Assembly (NCBI RefSeq): GCF_001625695.1
Contig: NZ_AUXY01000080.1
Coordinates: forward strand, 124,001-188,000
Source of the DNA: Pseudoalteromonas luteoviolacea H33-S
Lineage (GTDB): Bacteria > Pseudomonadota > Gammaproteobacteria > Enterobacterales > Alteromonadaceae
Reading direction: 5' to 3'
Length of the DNA: 64,000 nt
Shown here: in pieces, positions 34,283-42,670 of the stretch
Layout of the letters: every line of letters begins with the position of its first letter
How positions within the stretch are numbered: the stretch's first letter is position 1
Notes under the pieces: generated by a model
Database searches by the model: none
Seen by the model: the letters and a program-made list of their open reading frames with translations, nothing else
What the model was told of the DNA's origin: nothing
Program-made: the position numbers and the translations under genes

Positions 34283-35647
34283 CTAAGCAAAGCGCTTTTG
34301 CAAATAAGAGAAGGTAGCTCTTAAGCCTAAGCCTTCACCGCCTACTGGGCGACCCGGTAAATGACGAACATTCCACGCCATAACATCAAAGTGAAGCCAA
34401 GGTGTATTCTCTGGTTCAACAAACTCTTTGAGATATAACGCAGCAGTAATAGAACCACCAAAAGGCGTTGAACCGCAGTTCGCAATATCCGCAATATCGC
34501 TTTTAAACAAACCTTTATATTGATCAAATAAAGGTAATTGCCAAACTGGGTCATTTAACTCAATTCCCTCAGCAATGATGTCGTTAGCAATCTTTTGATC
34601 TGTACTATAAAAACCAGGTAATTCAGTACCTAAGGCGATTCGACAAGCACCTGTTAATGTTGCAAAATCAATTAGCAGATCAGGCTTTTCAGTCTGTGCT
34701 TCAGCCAAAGCATCACACAACACTAAACGCCCTTCAGCATCTGTATTGTCAATTTCAACTGTGATCCCTTTACGCGTAACAATCACATCACCCGGCCTAA
34801 ACGCATTTTTTGACACTGCATTTTCAACCGCAGGGACTAGCACGCGTAACCTTACAGGCAGGTTTGCCGCCATAATCATATGTGCCAAGCCTAGTACATG
34901 CGCTGCACCGCCCATGTCTTTTTTCATGTTTCTCATGCCTGCAGCTGGTTTAAGGTCCAAACCACCGGAGTCAAAACATACGCCTTTGCCCACTAATGTC
35001 AGTTTAGGTGCGTTTTTGTCACCCCAAGTTAAGTCTAATAAGCGAGGTTTGTTATCACTTGCACGACCAACCATGTGAATAGTCGGATAGTTGTGCTCTA
35101 AAAGTTCGTCACCAATAAGCTGTTTAAATTCACCGCCAAATTGCTCGCTGAGTTCAATAAATGTTTCTGCCAAATGCTGAGGCATCATATCGGCAGCTGG
35201 CGTGTTCACTAAATCACGTACCAAGTATATACCTGCAGTGATATTCGACACTTTCTTAAATAGGCTCTCTTCTGAGATAGCTAGCTTTGCTTGAATAGGG
35301 GCGGTTTTCTTATATGCGCTATATTTGTATGCACCAAGTATATAACTCGTGGCAGCTCGCTCGATTAACTCTTCACCACCAACAAACTGATACATACCTT
35401 TCGGTAACTGCTTGGCTAGATCACCGGCTAACCATTGATCATCAAGCGATTCAACTATGCATACAACACTTGATAATGCTCCACTTTCCAAATCCGGGAC
35501 CAGCAATACATTTTGTCCCTCTTGACGCGTTGACAACACAAAGCTTTTGGCCGTTTGTGCATTTTCTGACAACCAGCTTTCTAGCTGTGACTCTGTGGTT
35601 AAATGGACTGGTGTTCCTTCCTGGGAATGAACGAGTAAAGTACTCAT
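34283..35647 (-). CDS. M17 leucyl aminopeptidase family protein
   Basis: A 454-aa cytosolic aminopeptidase using two metal ions. The metal and catalytic residues lie in GKGVCFDSGGLDLKPAAGM, KKDMGGAAHVLGLAH and NTDAEGRLVLCDALAEA; the tail has LHFDVMAWN and GRPVGGEGLGLR. It is shorter than E. coli PepA and closer to the PepB-like subgroup. AGAGGC precedes the ATG. Convergent with pepD. The exact specificity is not known. Confidence 0.9.
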   Translation of the reverse strand: MSTLLVHSQEGTPVHLTTESQLESWLSENAQTAKSFVLSTRQEGQNVLLVPDLESGALSSVVCIVESLDDQWLAGDLAKQLPKGMYQFVGGEELIERAATSYILGAYKYSAYKKTAPIQAKLAISEESLFKKVSNITAGIYLVRDLVNTPAADMMPQHLAETFIELSEQFGGEFKQLIGDELLEHNYPTIHMVGRASDNKPRLLDLTWGDKNAPKLTLVGKGVCFDSGGLDLKPAAGMRNMKKDMGGAAHVLGLAHMIMAANLPVRLRVLVPAVENAVSKNAFRPGDVIVTRKGITVEIDNTDAEGRLVLCDALAEAQTEKPDLLIDFATLTGACRIALGTELPGFYSTDQKIANDIIAEGIELNDPVWQLPLFDQYKGLFKSDIADIANCGSTPFGGSITAALYLKEFVEPENTPWLHFDVMAWNVRHLPGRPVGGEGLGLRATFSYLQKRFA

Positions 35648-35785
35648 ACGTGCCTCTTATTCTAAGTTGTATTGACTCAAGGATATCAATAACTGAGACA
35701 CAATTCACCGTCATAAGGGTAAGTTTTTTCTATAATTATGTTGGCTTAGTGTAAAGCACTGAATAAGCGTGGCATTGAGCATCGC

Positions 35786-36160
35786 TCACTCACTTTTATT
35801 TCTTTTTTCTTCTTTTTTTATTGCGAATGAACTGGGGAGCACTTCTACCCCAAACTTATTACCCAATGCGATGATTAAAGGTATCGTAATGGGCGCAAAT
35901 GGTAAAATAGCAAAAACCCCTAGTCCTAAGCCTTTTAAAACATCTACAAACTGTTTGTTGGCAACTCTTAGTTCTGACTTAGATGCATTACCCAGTGTAT
36001 AGCGCTTATAAATATCAAGCATTTCTTCCGTTTCTTGCTTTTCTTGGGCGAGCGCCCCTTTCAACGCAATCAGCGTACGTTTTATCCTTAACCTTTGCCT
36101 TTTTCTACTTATCCGTGCCACCCGTATGGGCGCTTTATGCACGACTTTTATTAACCGCAT
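35786..36160 (-). CDS. LETM1-like small protein
   Basis: A 124-aa protein: basic N-terminus (ISRKRQRLRIKRTLIALKG), a helical middle with KRYTLGNASKSELRVANKQF, and a hydrophobic block DVLKGLGLGVFAILPFAPITIPL followed by LGNKFGVEVLPSSF. This last block is like the conserved core of LETM1-type ribosome-binding/cation-transport proteins. The C-terminal tail is highly charged (KKEEKRNKSE). It stands alone. The family call is tentative. Confidence 0.6.
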   Translation of the reverse strand: MRLIKVVHKAPIRVARISRKRQRLRIKRTLIALKGALAQEKQETEEMLDIYKRYTLGNASKSELRVANKQFVDVLKGLGLGVFAILPFAPITIPLIIALGNKFGVEVLPSSFAIKKEEKRNKSE

Positions 36161-36577
36161 TGATATCCAAAATCAGCTTATTTACCATCATTCTAGCAAA
36201 GTTCTCTGTAAAAATCGTGTAGATATTTGGTCCAGCTAAAACAACTTTCCTTGCATAACTGTGGGGGCTCATAACCGTGTTTACAAATATCGAACATTCA
36301 CCCTTACCTTGTTAATTCAGAAACTATACAAAACACACTAAGCGAGATGGATTTACCCATTTTAAATACAAACTCATTTCGCTTAAGTGGAAAATTGGGT
36401 CTAGGTCCACTTAATTTAGAAATAAATGCAATTAAATCAACCAAAAAATTGAACTTGGCGAATTGGCTGCTACTTTTATTATTGTGTTAACGAATTGAAT
36501 ACATTCACGTGATAACACGTTATTGCATATTGCAATTTGGTTTATAAAAAGAAGTTTAGAAAAACTGGGGAAACAGG
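36161..36577. other. intergenic region upstream of the large TonB receptor
   Basis: This 417-bp region is AT-rich. Apart from the palindrome at 36522-36536 and a TATAAA at 36543-36548 I see no RNA gene, repeat or open reading frame of note; it presumably carries promoters for both flanking genes. Confidence 0.45.
36522..36536. promoter_or_regulatory. perfect palindrome, candidate operator of the TonB receptor
   Basis: ATTGCA-TAT-TGCAAT is a 6+3+6 inverted repeat ending 6 bp before TATAAA and 42 bp before the ATG of the TonB receptor. Its size fits a LacI- or GntR-type dimer site; the regulator is unknown. Confidence 0.4.
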
Positions 36578-39199
36578 ATGAAACTACAGAGATGCAAACT
36601 AAGAAAAGCGATACAATTTGCTATTTCTACTACTGCAGCGACCACAGCCTTACTCGCATTTAGCGCTCAAGCAGACGCAAGAGAAGAAGGAGCAAAAAAA
36701 GATATTGAGAAAATTGCCGTAGTTGGTTCGAGGGCAGCGCCTAGGTCAATTGGTGAGTCGCCTGTACCAATCGATATCATAGGCGGCGATGAACTGAGCA
36801 AAGCGGGTGGTGATGATATGCTTGAGCTTTTAAAAGGTTCAGTGCCCTCACTTAATGTCCATGCCAACCCAATCAGTGATGCGGCAAGTTTAGTTCGTCC
36901 AGCGAACCTCCGTGGCCTTCCTGCTGACTCAACTCTAATTTTACTTAACGGTAAGCGCAGACACCGCTCATCTGTTATCGCATTTTTAGGCGGTGGTATT
37001 AATGATGGTGCACAAGGCCCAGATATTTCTGTGATTCCCAGTGTCGCGCTTAAACAAGTTGAAGTACTGCGTGATGGCGCAGCTGCACAATATGGTTCCG
37101 ATGCAATAGCAGGTGTTTTGAACTTTGTACTTAAGGACGCTTCAGAAGGCGGTAGTTTTTCTGTGAAACAGGGCGAATATTACGAAGGTGACGGTGATAC
37201 AACGACATTTGAAGGTAATATTGGCTTACCATTTACTGATCAAGGCTTTGCAAACCTAAGTTTTCAGTACAAAGAAGCCGACGCAACAAGTAGAAGTGTG
37301 CAAAGGCCTGATGCTCAAGCATATATTGACGCGAGTGTCGAAGGCGTAAGAAACCCAGCGCAAATTTGGGGTGCACCAGAGATCAAAGACGATATTACTC
37401 TTTTTGGTAATGTTGGACTTGAATTAAGTAATAGTTCTGAATTTTATATGTTTGGTAACTACTCGGAACGTGATGTAAAAGGTGGGTTCTACTATCGTAA
37501 CCCACAAACCCGCCCTCAAGTATATTCTAATGACGGAGGTGATACGTTACTTGTTGCCGATCTCGACGGCTTAAACACAGGAATTGGTTGCCCCACCGTA
37601 AACCTAAAAGATGCCGACGGCAACCGCATATATAATGTCGCGACCATTGCAGCTTATCAACAAATTGCAGCCGATACAGAAGTTGGTAGAAATTGTTTTG
37701 CTTTTAATGAGATTTTACCTGGTGGCTTTACACCAAATTTTGGCGGTAATATTACCGATACATCCCTAACGATTGGTACAAAAGGTGAGTTCACAGAAGG
37801 CTTTATGGAAGGCGGCTACTATGACATTAGTGGTTCTGTCGGTCGGAATGAATCCCGTTATTTCATCACCAACACAGTTAATGCCTCGCTAGGCGCTGAA
37901 ACGCCGATGGAATTCAGCCCGGGTAAATATATCCAGCTAGAGAAAAACTTTAACTTTGATGTATCTAAAGAATTCGACTTTGGTTTGGCCTATGAGGTGA
38001 ATGTAGCAACAGGCTTAGAATGGCACGAAGAGACTTTTGAAGTCATTGCTGGTGATGAAGCTTCATTTATAGCCGGGCCGTTAACTCAACAAGGGTTTGG
38101 TATCGGCTCAAATGGTTTCCCTGGTTTCCAACCTGCAGCAGCAGGCGAGTTTTCCCGCCGTAACTATGCCGCATATGTGGACGTAGAAACCCCATTCACA
38201 GAAGAGTTTTTAATGGGATGGGCACTCAGGTTTGAGGATTATGATTCATTCGGCTCTACAACCAACTTTAAAATCATGGGTCAATACCAACTGACAGATG
38301 ATTTATCAGTTCGAGGCTCTGTGAGCACAGGCTTTAGAGCGCCAACCGTTGGTCAAGCCAACGTAAGTAATGTGCAAACAAATCTGAGCAGCGGTGTACT
38401 TGTAGACTCAGCGCTTCTACCACCTACAAACCCTGTATCAGAGATATTAGGCGGTACGGAATTACAACCTGAAGAGTCTGAGAGTTATACACTTGGTTTT
38501 GTGTACCAGACAGGCGACTTATTCTTAACCATCGACTACTACAATATTCAGGTAGAAGATAGACTCAGTCAATCTGAAAAAATTAATCTAACGCCGACTC
38601 AAAAAGAAGCGCTTAAAGCCGATGGCGTCCCGAATGTAGATAGCATCGCGCAAGTGTCGTTCTTTACAAATGACTTCGATACCACAACACAAGGCGTTGA
38701 TGTTGTAGCTAACTACTCAATGGACTTATTAGGTGGCTTTGCAACTTTCAGCATGGCATATAACTGGAATGAAACTGAGGTTGACAAGTTCTCCGATATT
38801 ACAGGTGCTTTTAAAGTAAAACGTTTGGAGAATGATTTACCTCAGCATAGAGCCACTTATACTTGGACTCAGCAGTGGGAAGACTTCTCAGGCTTTATTC
38901 GTTACAACTACTTTGGCGAATATCAAGGCGTTCACGTTGACTATGACGCGACTGCAATCATGGCGGATCCAAACTTTACATTTGATGCTGAGCTAACGTA
39001 TTACGCGACAGAAAATATCAGCCTTACAGTCGGTGCAAATAATATCTTTGACCAAGATGCTGAAAAAGTCATTAACTTCGCTGAAGAAGGCGCTACTGAA
39101 CTTACGCCATCCAACACATGGGGCGGTATTTATTATGAAACCTCACCATTTGGTATAAATGGTGGATTCTACTACGTCAAAGCAACTTATACGTTCTAA
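36578..39199 (+). CDS. large TonB-dependent receptor
   Basis: An 873-aa outer-membrane receptor. Signal peptide TTAATTALLAFSAQADA, then TonB-box-like EKIAVVGSRAAPR, the plug (VPIDIIGGDELSKAGGDDMLELLKG, ANLRGLPADSTLILLNGKRRH, VEVLRDGAAAQYGSDAIAGVLNFVLKD) and a 22-strand-type barrel ending in YVKATYTF. This subgroup, with the LILLNGKRRHRSSV plug motif, is plentiful in Alteromonadales; its ligands include carbohydrates and small organics. A terminator follows, then the TPR-sulfotransferase gene. The ligand is unknown. Confidence 0.92.
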   Translation: MKLQRCKLRKAIQFAISTTAATTALLAFSAQADAREEGAKKDIEKIAVVGSRAAPRSIGESPVPIDIIGGDELSKAGGDDMLELLKGSVPSLNVHANPISDAASLVRPANLRGLPADSTLILLNGKRRHRSSVIAFLGGGINDGAQGPDISVIPSVALKQVEVLRDGAAAQYGSDAIAGVLNFVLKDASEGGSFSVKQGEYYEGDGDTTTFEGNIGLPFTDQGFANLSFQYKEADATSRSVQRPDAQAYIDASVEGVRNPAQIWGAPEIKDDITLFGNVGLELSNSSEFYMFGNYSERDVKGGFYYRNPQTRPQVYSNDGGDTLLVADLDGLNTGIGCPTVNLKDADGNRIYNVATIAAYQQIAADTEVGRNCFAFNEILPGGFTPNFGGNITDTSLTIGTKGEFTEGFMEGGYYDISGSVGRNESRYFITNTVNASLGAETPMEFSPGKYIQLEKNFNFDVSKEFDFGLAYEVNVATGLEWHEETFEVIAGDEASFIAGPLTQQGFGIGSNGFPGFQPAAAGEFSRRNYAAYVDVETPFTEEFLMGWALRFEDYDSFGSTTNFKIMGQYQLTDDLSVRGSVSTGFRAPTVGQANVSNVQTNLSSGVLVDSALLPPTNPVSEILGGTELQPEESESYTLGFVYQTGDLFLTIDYYNIQVEDRLSQSEKINLTPTQKEALKADGVPNVDSIAQVSFFTNDFDTTTQGVDVVANYSMDLLGGFATFSMAYNWNETEVDKFSDITGAFKVKRLENDLPQHRATYTWTQQWEDFSGFIRYNYFGEYQGVHVDYDATAIMADPNFTFDAELTYYATENISLTVGANNIFDQDAEKVINFAEEGATELTPSNTWGGIYYETSPFGINGGFYYVKATYTF

Positions 39200-39220
39200 A
39201 CTTTATCTGTAACCCAGAGC

Positions 39221-39255
39221 AAAAGAGGAATTAGCGATAGCTATTTCCTCTTTTT
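39221..39255 (+). terminator. terminator after the large TonB receptor gene
   Basis: AAAAGAGGAA pairs with TTTCCTCTTTT (through one bulge) and TAGC/GCTA extend the stem; the tail is TTTTTATTTTT. It starts 21 bp after the stop. Confidence 0.7.
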
Positions 39256-39287
39256 ATTTTTATTATTAAAATAAACTGCTGATTAAC

Positions 39288-40727
39288 ATGTTACTTTTAG
39301 ATCGCGCAACAGAACTGCTGTTAGAAAACAGGCTCAGAGAAGCCGAGTTTATGTTTAAACAAGTGCTTAAACAAAACCCCACCAATGGCAAAGCCCTATT
39401 TGGCCTAGGCCGTATATGTATGCGTTTAGAGCAATATGATAACGCAATATACTACCTGAAAAGAGCATGTGAACATCTACCTAAAATGCTCGACCCTTTA
39501 TATGCTTTGGCTGATGCATTTATTGCTGTTGGATCGCCCGTTGATGCTAAAACCGTCCTTGAATACGCCTTAAGTGTAGCCAGACATAACGCCCAAATTC
39601 ACTATCATCTTGGTCAATTCTATTTAGATCATGGCTTCATAGATAACGCTTATCAAGTTTTCAAAAAAGGACTAGAGTGTCCAGAATCTGGTGTTTCTGT
39701 ATTTATGATTTTTGAGCTCATGCAATTGGCTCCTCCCTCTGAAATACCTGAGTTAATGGCGCGTTTAGAGAAATTTGATGGTAAATTTGAGAACCCAAAA
39801 TTTCAAATTGTTGCCTATCATGCCTTTGCAACTGCGCACCAAGCTCTGGGCGACAATAAAAAAGCCTTTGAATATTATAAAAAAGCCAATGAGCTACAGC
39901 TTACACAATGCGAATTTAGCACAGTGGATATGCTGCCATTCTATAACCGTTTATTAGCCACTTGTGATGAGGACTTTTTCTCAAAGCCAATAGATAAAGT
40001 GAAATCAACGTTTACACCTGTGTTTATCGTTGGACTACCCAGAACCGGCTCTACACTGCTTGAGCAAATTCTGACACAACATAGCCAAGTCGGCACAATT
40101 GGCGAAAGCATAGTGCTCAGTGACAAAATAGTGCCATACCTTGAAATGCGAACTGAACGCCCTTTTCCAGATTGTATTTATGAACCATCCACATCCATGC
40201 TTGATTACTGTCGCAGTGTTTATGTAGATGAAATCAAGAAAAACAGGGTCCAAGAAGAAGCTGTTATCAATAAGCTTCCGGCAAACTTTCAGAACATAGG
40301 ACTGATTTACAGGATATTCCCAAACGCCAGAATCATCCATTTAACCCGTGATTTTATGGCTAACGCTTGGTCAGTTTACAGTAACCATTTTGCCGAAAAT
40401 GAACCCTACTTTTGTTCGCTCCCAGAGTTCAAGCTTTACTCTGAAATTGAACAACAAGTGATGTCCCACTTTTCATCAAATCTAAAAAGAAATGTATTCA
40501 ATATCAGCTATGAGAAGCTAATCGATGAGCCAGAACGAACCGTTCAGAAAATTCTTAACTTTATGTATCTAAAGTATGAGCCAGAATGTATGGAGTTTTA
40601 TAAAAGTCGCAGCAAGGTCTCAACACTGAGTAAAACTCAAGTACGGCAGCCAATCCATAATCGTTCATTAAACCGCTGGCAAGTCTTTGAAAAAGAGATA
40701 GAAAAAGAGCTCACGCAGCCTGAATAA
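39288..40727 (+). CDS. TPR-sulfotransferase fusion protein
   Basis: A 479-aa protein: TPR repeats in residues 1-210 (EAEFMFKQVLKQNPTNGKALFGLGRICMRLEQYDNAIYYL), then a PAPS-dependent sulfotransferase domain. Its 5'-phosphosulfate loop is FIVGLPRTGSTLLEQILTQH near residue 250, and the 3'-phosphate region RIIHLTRDFMANAWSVYSNHF is seen later. The TPRs may bind the acceptor. Genes of this type are often found next to TonB receptors in Alteromonadales, as here, which suggests modification of a surface molecule. Acceptor unknown. Confidence 0.85.
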   Translation: MLLLDRATELLLENRLREAEFMFKQVLKQNPTNGKALFGLGRICMRLEQYDNAIYYLKRACEHLPKMLDPLYALADAFIAVGSPVDAKTVLEYALSVARHNAQIHYHLGQFYLDHGFIDNAYQVFKKGLECPESGVSVFMIFELMQLAPPSEIPELMARLEKFDGKFENPKFQIVAYHAFATAHQALGDNKKAFEYYKKANELQLTQCEFSTVDMLPFYNRLLATCDEDFFSKPIDKVKSTFTPVFIVGLPRTGSTLLEQILTQHSQVGTIGESIVLSDKIVPYLEMRTERPFPDCIYEPSTSMLDYCRSVYVDEIKKNRVQEEAVINKLPANFQNIGLIYRIFPNARIIHLTRDFMANAWSVYSNHFAENEPYFCSLPEFKLYSEIEQQVMSHFSSNLKRNVFNISYEKLIDEPERTVQKILNFMYLKYEPECMEFYKSRSKVSTLSKTQVRQPIHNRSLNRWQVFEKEIEKELTQPE

Positions 40728-40738
40728 AGTATAGGCAG

Positions 40739-41653
40739 CTAATAGCTTGAGCTGTTATAACGATCAAACCAATTGAGAACATCTATAAATTGGTCTTGCA
40801 ACGCGTTTGGATGAGTGAGCATATCGATATGGCCATAGTTATGAGTGTGACCATATCTTTTTCCATAAATATTTAATTTCTGAACGCCCCCTCCTGACTC
40901 TTTCATAAACATTTCAATATCGATTGGCTGAGCCAAAGCCTTGTCACTTACTCCCGCTATATGCAGCGTAGGAGGAAGAGATAGACCACTCAAAGCTTGG
41001 CCATAATCAAAGTTATCATCACTATCTAGCCAAGGGCTAATTTTTGCCCATTGCGCACTTTGCGCATGTGACTTTATTGTCTCGCTATCGGCGCCCCAAC
41101 GAAGCTTTTTCGCCGGTAAAAAGCCGTGTTTTTTTACGTAATAATGTGCAAGCCAAAACCACAACAGATTTGCTTTGAGTAATTTTTCAGGGTGATTATT
41201 GTATAAGCTACGCTTAGAGCCAAAATAAGCGCAAGCTCTTACATGGTTGATTTCATCTGGATAGCGAGCAAACACACTATTCAAGATGACTCCGCCCCAA
41301 GAGTGCGCAGCCCAATAGTGCGGCCGCTCACCGACTTTTTTCGTTATGTACTCAAGTGCCGCTGGTACTTCCTCTGTGATTGACTCTGTCTGACCATAGT
41401 CATGTCCTGACGAAATGGCGGGTACGCTTTCACCTCTTCCACGTAAATCCAACACAAAGCACCGGTACCCTTGTGCTGCGAGATAAGGAGCAAAGCCTTT
41501 ATTTGAATTTGTATAAAAAATTTTGCCATTTTCTATTGCACCATGCAGACATAACACCACAGGTCCTTGTTTATCTGGGTTGTGAATATACCTAAGATGC
41601 AATGAAGCATTTTTATCAGGTATTGGTACTTGTATCGACTCTTGCTTTATCAT
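40739..41653 (-). CDS. alpha/beta-hydrolase
   Basis: A 304-aa serine hydrolase. Oxyanion region LCLHGAIENGKIF, nucleophile elbow AHSWGGVIL (A-H-S-W-G-G), acid region near SDDNFDYG, and terminal His in YGHTHNYGHIDML. RCFVLDLRGRGES fits the usual second strand. No lid domain is obvious. The gene is convergent with the sulfotransferase, 11 bp from its stop. Substrate unknown. Confidence 0.85.
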   Translation of the reverse strand: MIKQESIQVPIPDKNASLHLRYIHNPDKQGPVVLCLHGAIENGKIFYTNSNKGFAPYLAAQGYRCFVLDLRGRGESVPAISSGHDYGQTESITEEVPAALEYITKKVGERPHYWAAHSWGGVILNSVFARYPDEINHVRACAYFGSKRSLYNNHPEKLLKANLLWFWLAHYYVKKHGFLPAKKLRWGADSETIKSHAQSAQWAKISPWLDSDDNFDYGQALSGLSLPPTLHIAGVSDKALAQPIDIEMFMKESGGGVQKLNIYGKRYGHTHNYGHIDMLTHPNALQDQFIDVLNWFDRYNSSSY

Positions 41654-41776
41654 GATATGCGCATGCTCTTTTTAACTCATCGTACCAGCCGGATGACTTA
41701 AAAGTAAACCCATTAGTGAAGGCATTGAAATTAAGGTATAATTCTGCAAAGTAATTTTGCGATATACATTCTAAGC

Positions 41777-42643
41777 ATGCACCCTAGAAATAAACACGCC
41801 AACGGCTACGATTTAGCTGGTCTCTCGGTCATAGTCCCTGAGCTAGCAAATTATCTTGTAAAAAAGCCAAATGACCAAACTACGATTGACTTCTCTGACG
41901 CTCAAGCCGTTCTATTATTAAATAAAGCACTGTTGTTCAAGCACTACGGGATCAAATATTGGGATCTACCTCCGCAATTCTTATGTCCGCCAGTACCAGG
42001 GAGAGCAGACTATATCCATGCCCTTGCTGATTTACTCGCAGATGAAAATGAAGGCGAAATCCCCACTGGAAAAAAGATAAAATGTTTGGATATTGGGACA
42101 GGCGCTAACTTAATCTATCCTATATTAGGGCATGCGGAATATAAATGGCGATTTGTCGGCAGTGATATTAATCCAATTGCAGTGAAAGTAGCTGAGAATA
42201 TCGCTAGGGCAAACAAGCTGGCGGTGAAAATAAAACATCAAGCTGACAGCAATTCAATATTTCAAGGCGTCATCACAAAAGATAGCTATTTTGATATCAC
42301 TATGTGTAACCCACCATTTCATGCAAGTGAACAGGCAGCTCAACAAGGTACTCAAAGAAAGTGGAAAAACCTTGGAATCACAAAAACAGCTAAACAACTA
42401 AATTTTGGTGGCCATGCACCAGAGCTTTGGTGTGACGGGGGCGAGCTTGCCTTTATTACAAATATGATAAAAGAAAGTACTCAGTTTAAAGAGCAAGTAG
42501 GATGGTTCACGACCTTGGTATCAAAAAAAGATAACCTGCCAGCTTTAACAAAGTGCTTGAAACAGCAAAACGTTAAAAACCATAAAGTCGTTAATATGTT
42601 GCAAGGAAATAAGCAAAGTCGATTTATCGCATGGCAGTTTTAA
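41777..42643 (+). CDS. rlmF: 23S rRNA (adenine-1618-N6)-methyltransferase
   Basis: A 288-aa SAM-dependent methyltransferase modifying A1618 of 23S rRNA (E. coli numbering). The N-terminus MHPRNKHANGYDLAGL is diagnostic of RlmF; the SAM site is CLDIGTGANLIYPIL and the N6-adenine catalytic motif is TMCNPPFHASEQAA. WKNLGITK and GGELAFITNMI also fit. It is a stand-alone gene. Confidence 0.95.
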   Translation: MHPRNKHANGYDLAGLSVIVPELANYLVKKPNDQTTIDFSDAQAVLLLNKALLFKHYGIKYWDLPPQFLCPPVPGRADYIHALADLLADENEGEIPTGKKIKCLDIGTGANLIYPILGHAEYKWRFVGSDINPIAVKVAENIARANKLAVKIKHQADSNSIFQGVITKDSYFDITMCNPPFHASEQAAQQGTQRKWKNLGITKTAKQLNFGGHAPELWCDGGELAFITNMIKESTQFKEQVGWFTTLVSKKDNLPALTKCLKQQNVKNHKVVNMLQGNKQSRFIAWQF

Positions 42644-42670
42644 TGAACTGCTTATGCCCCCACTATCGCC

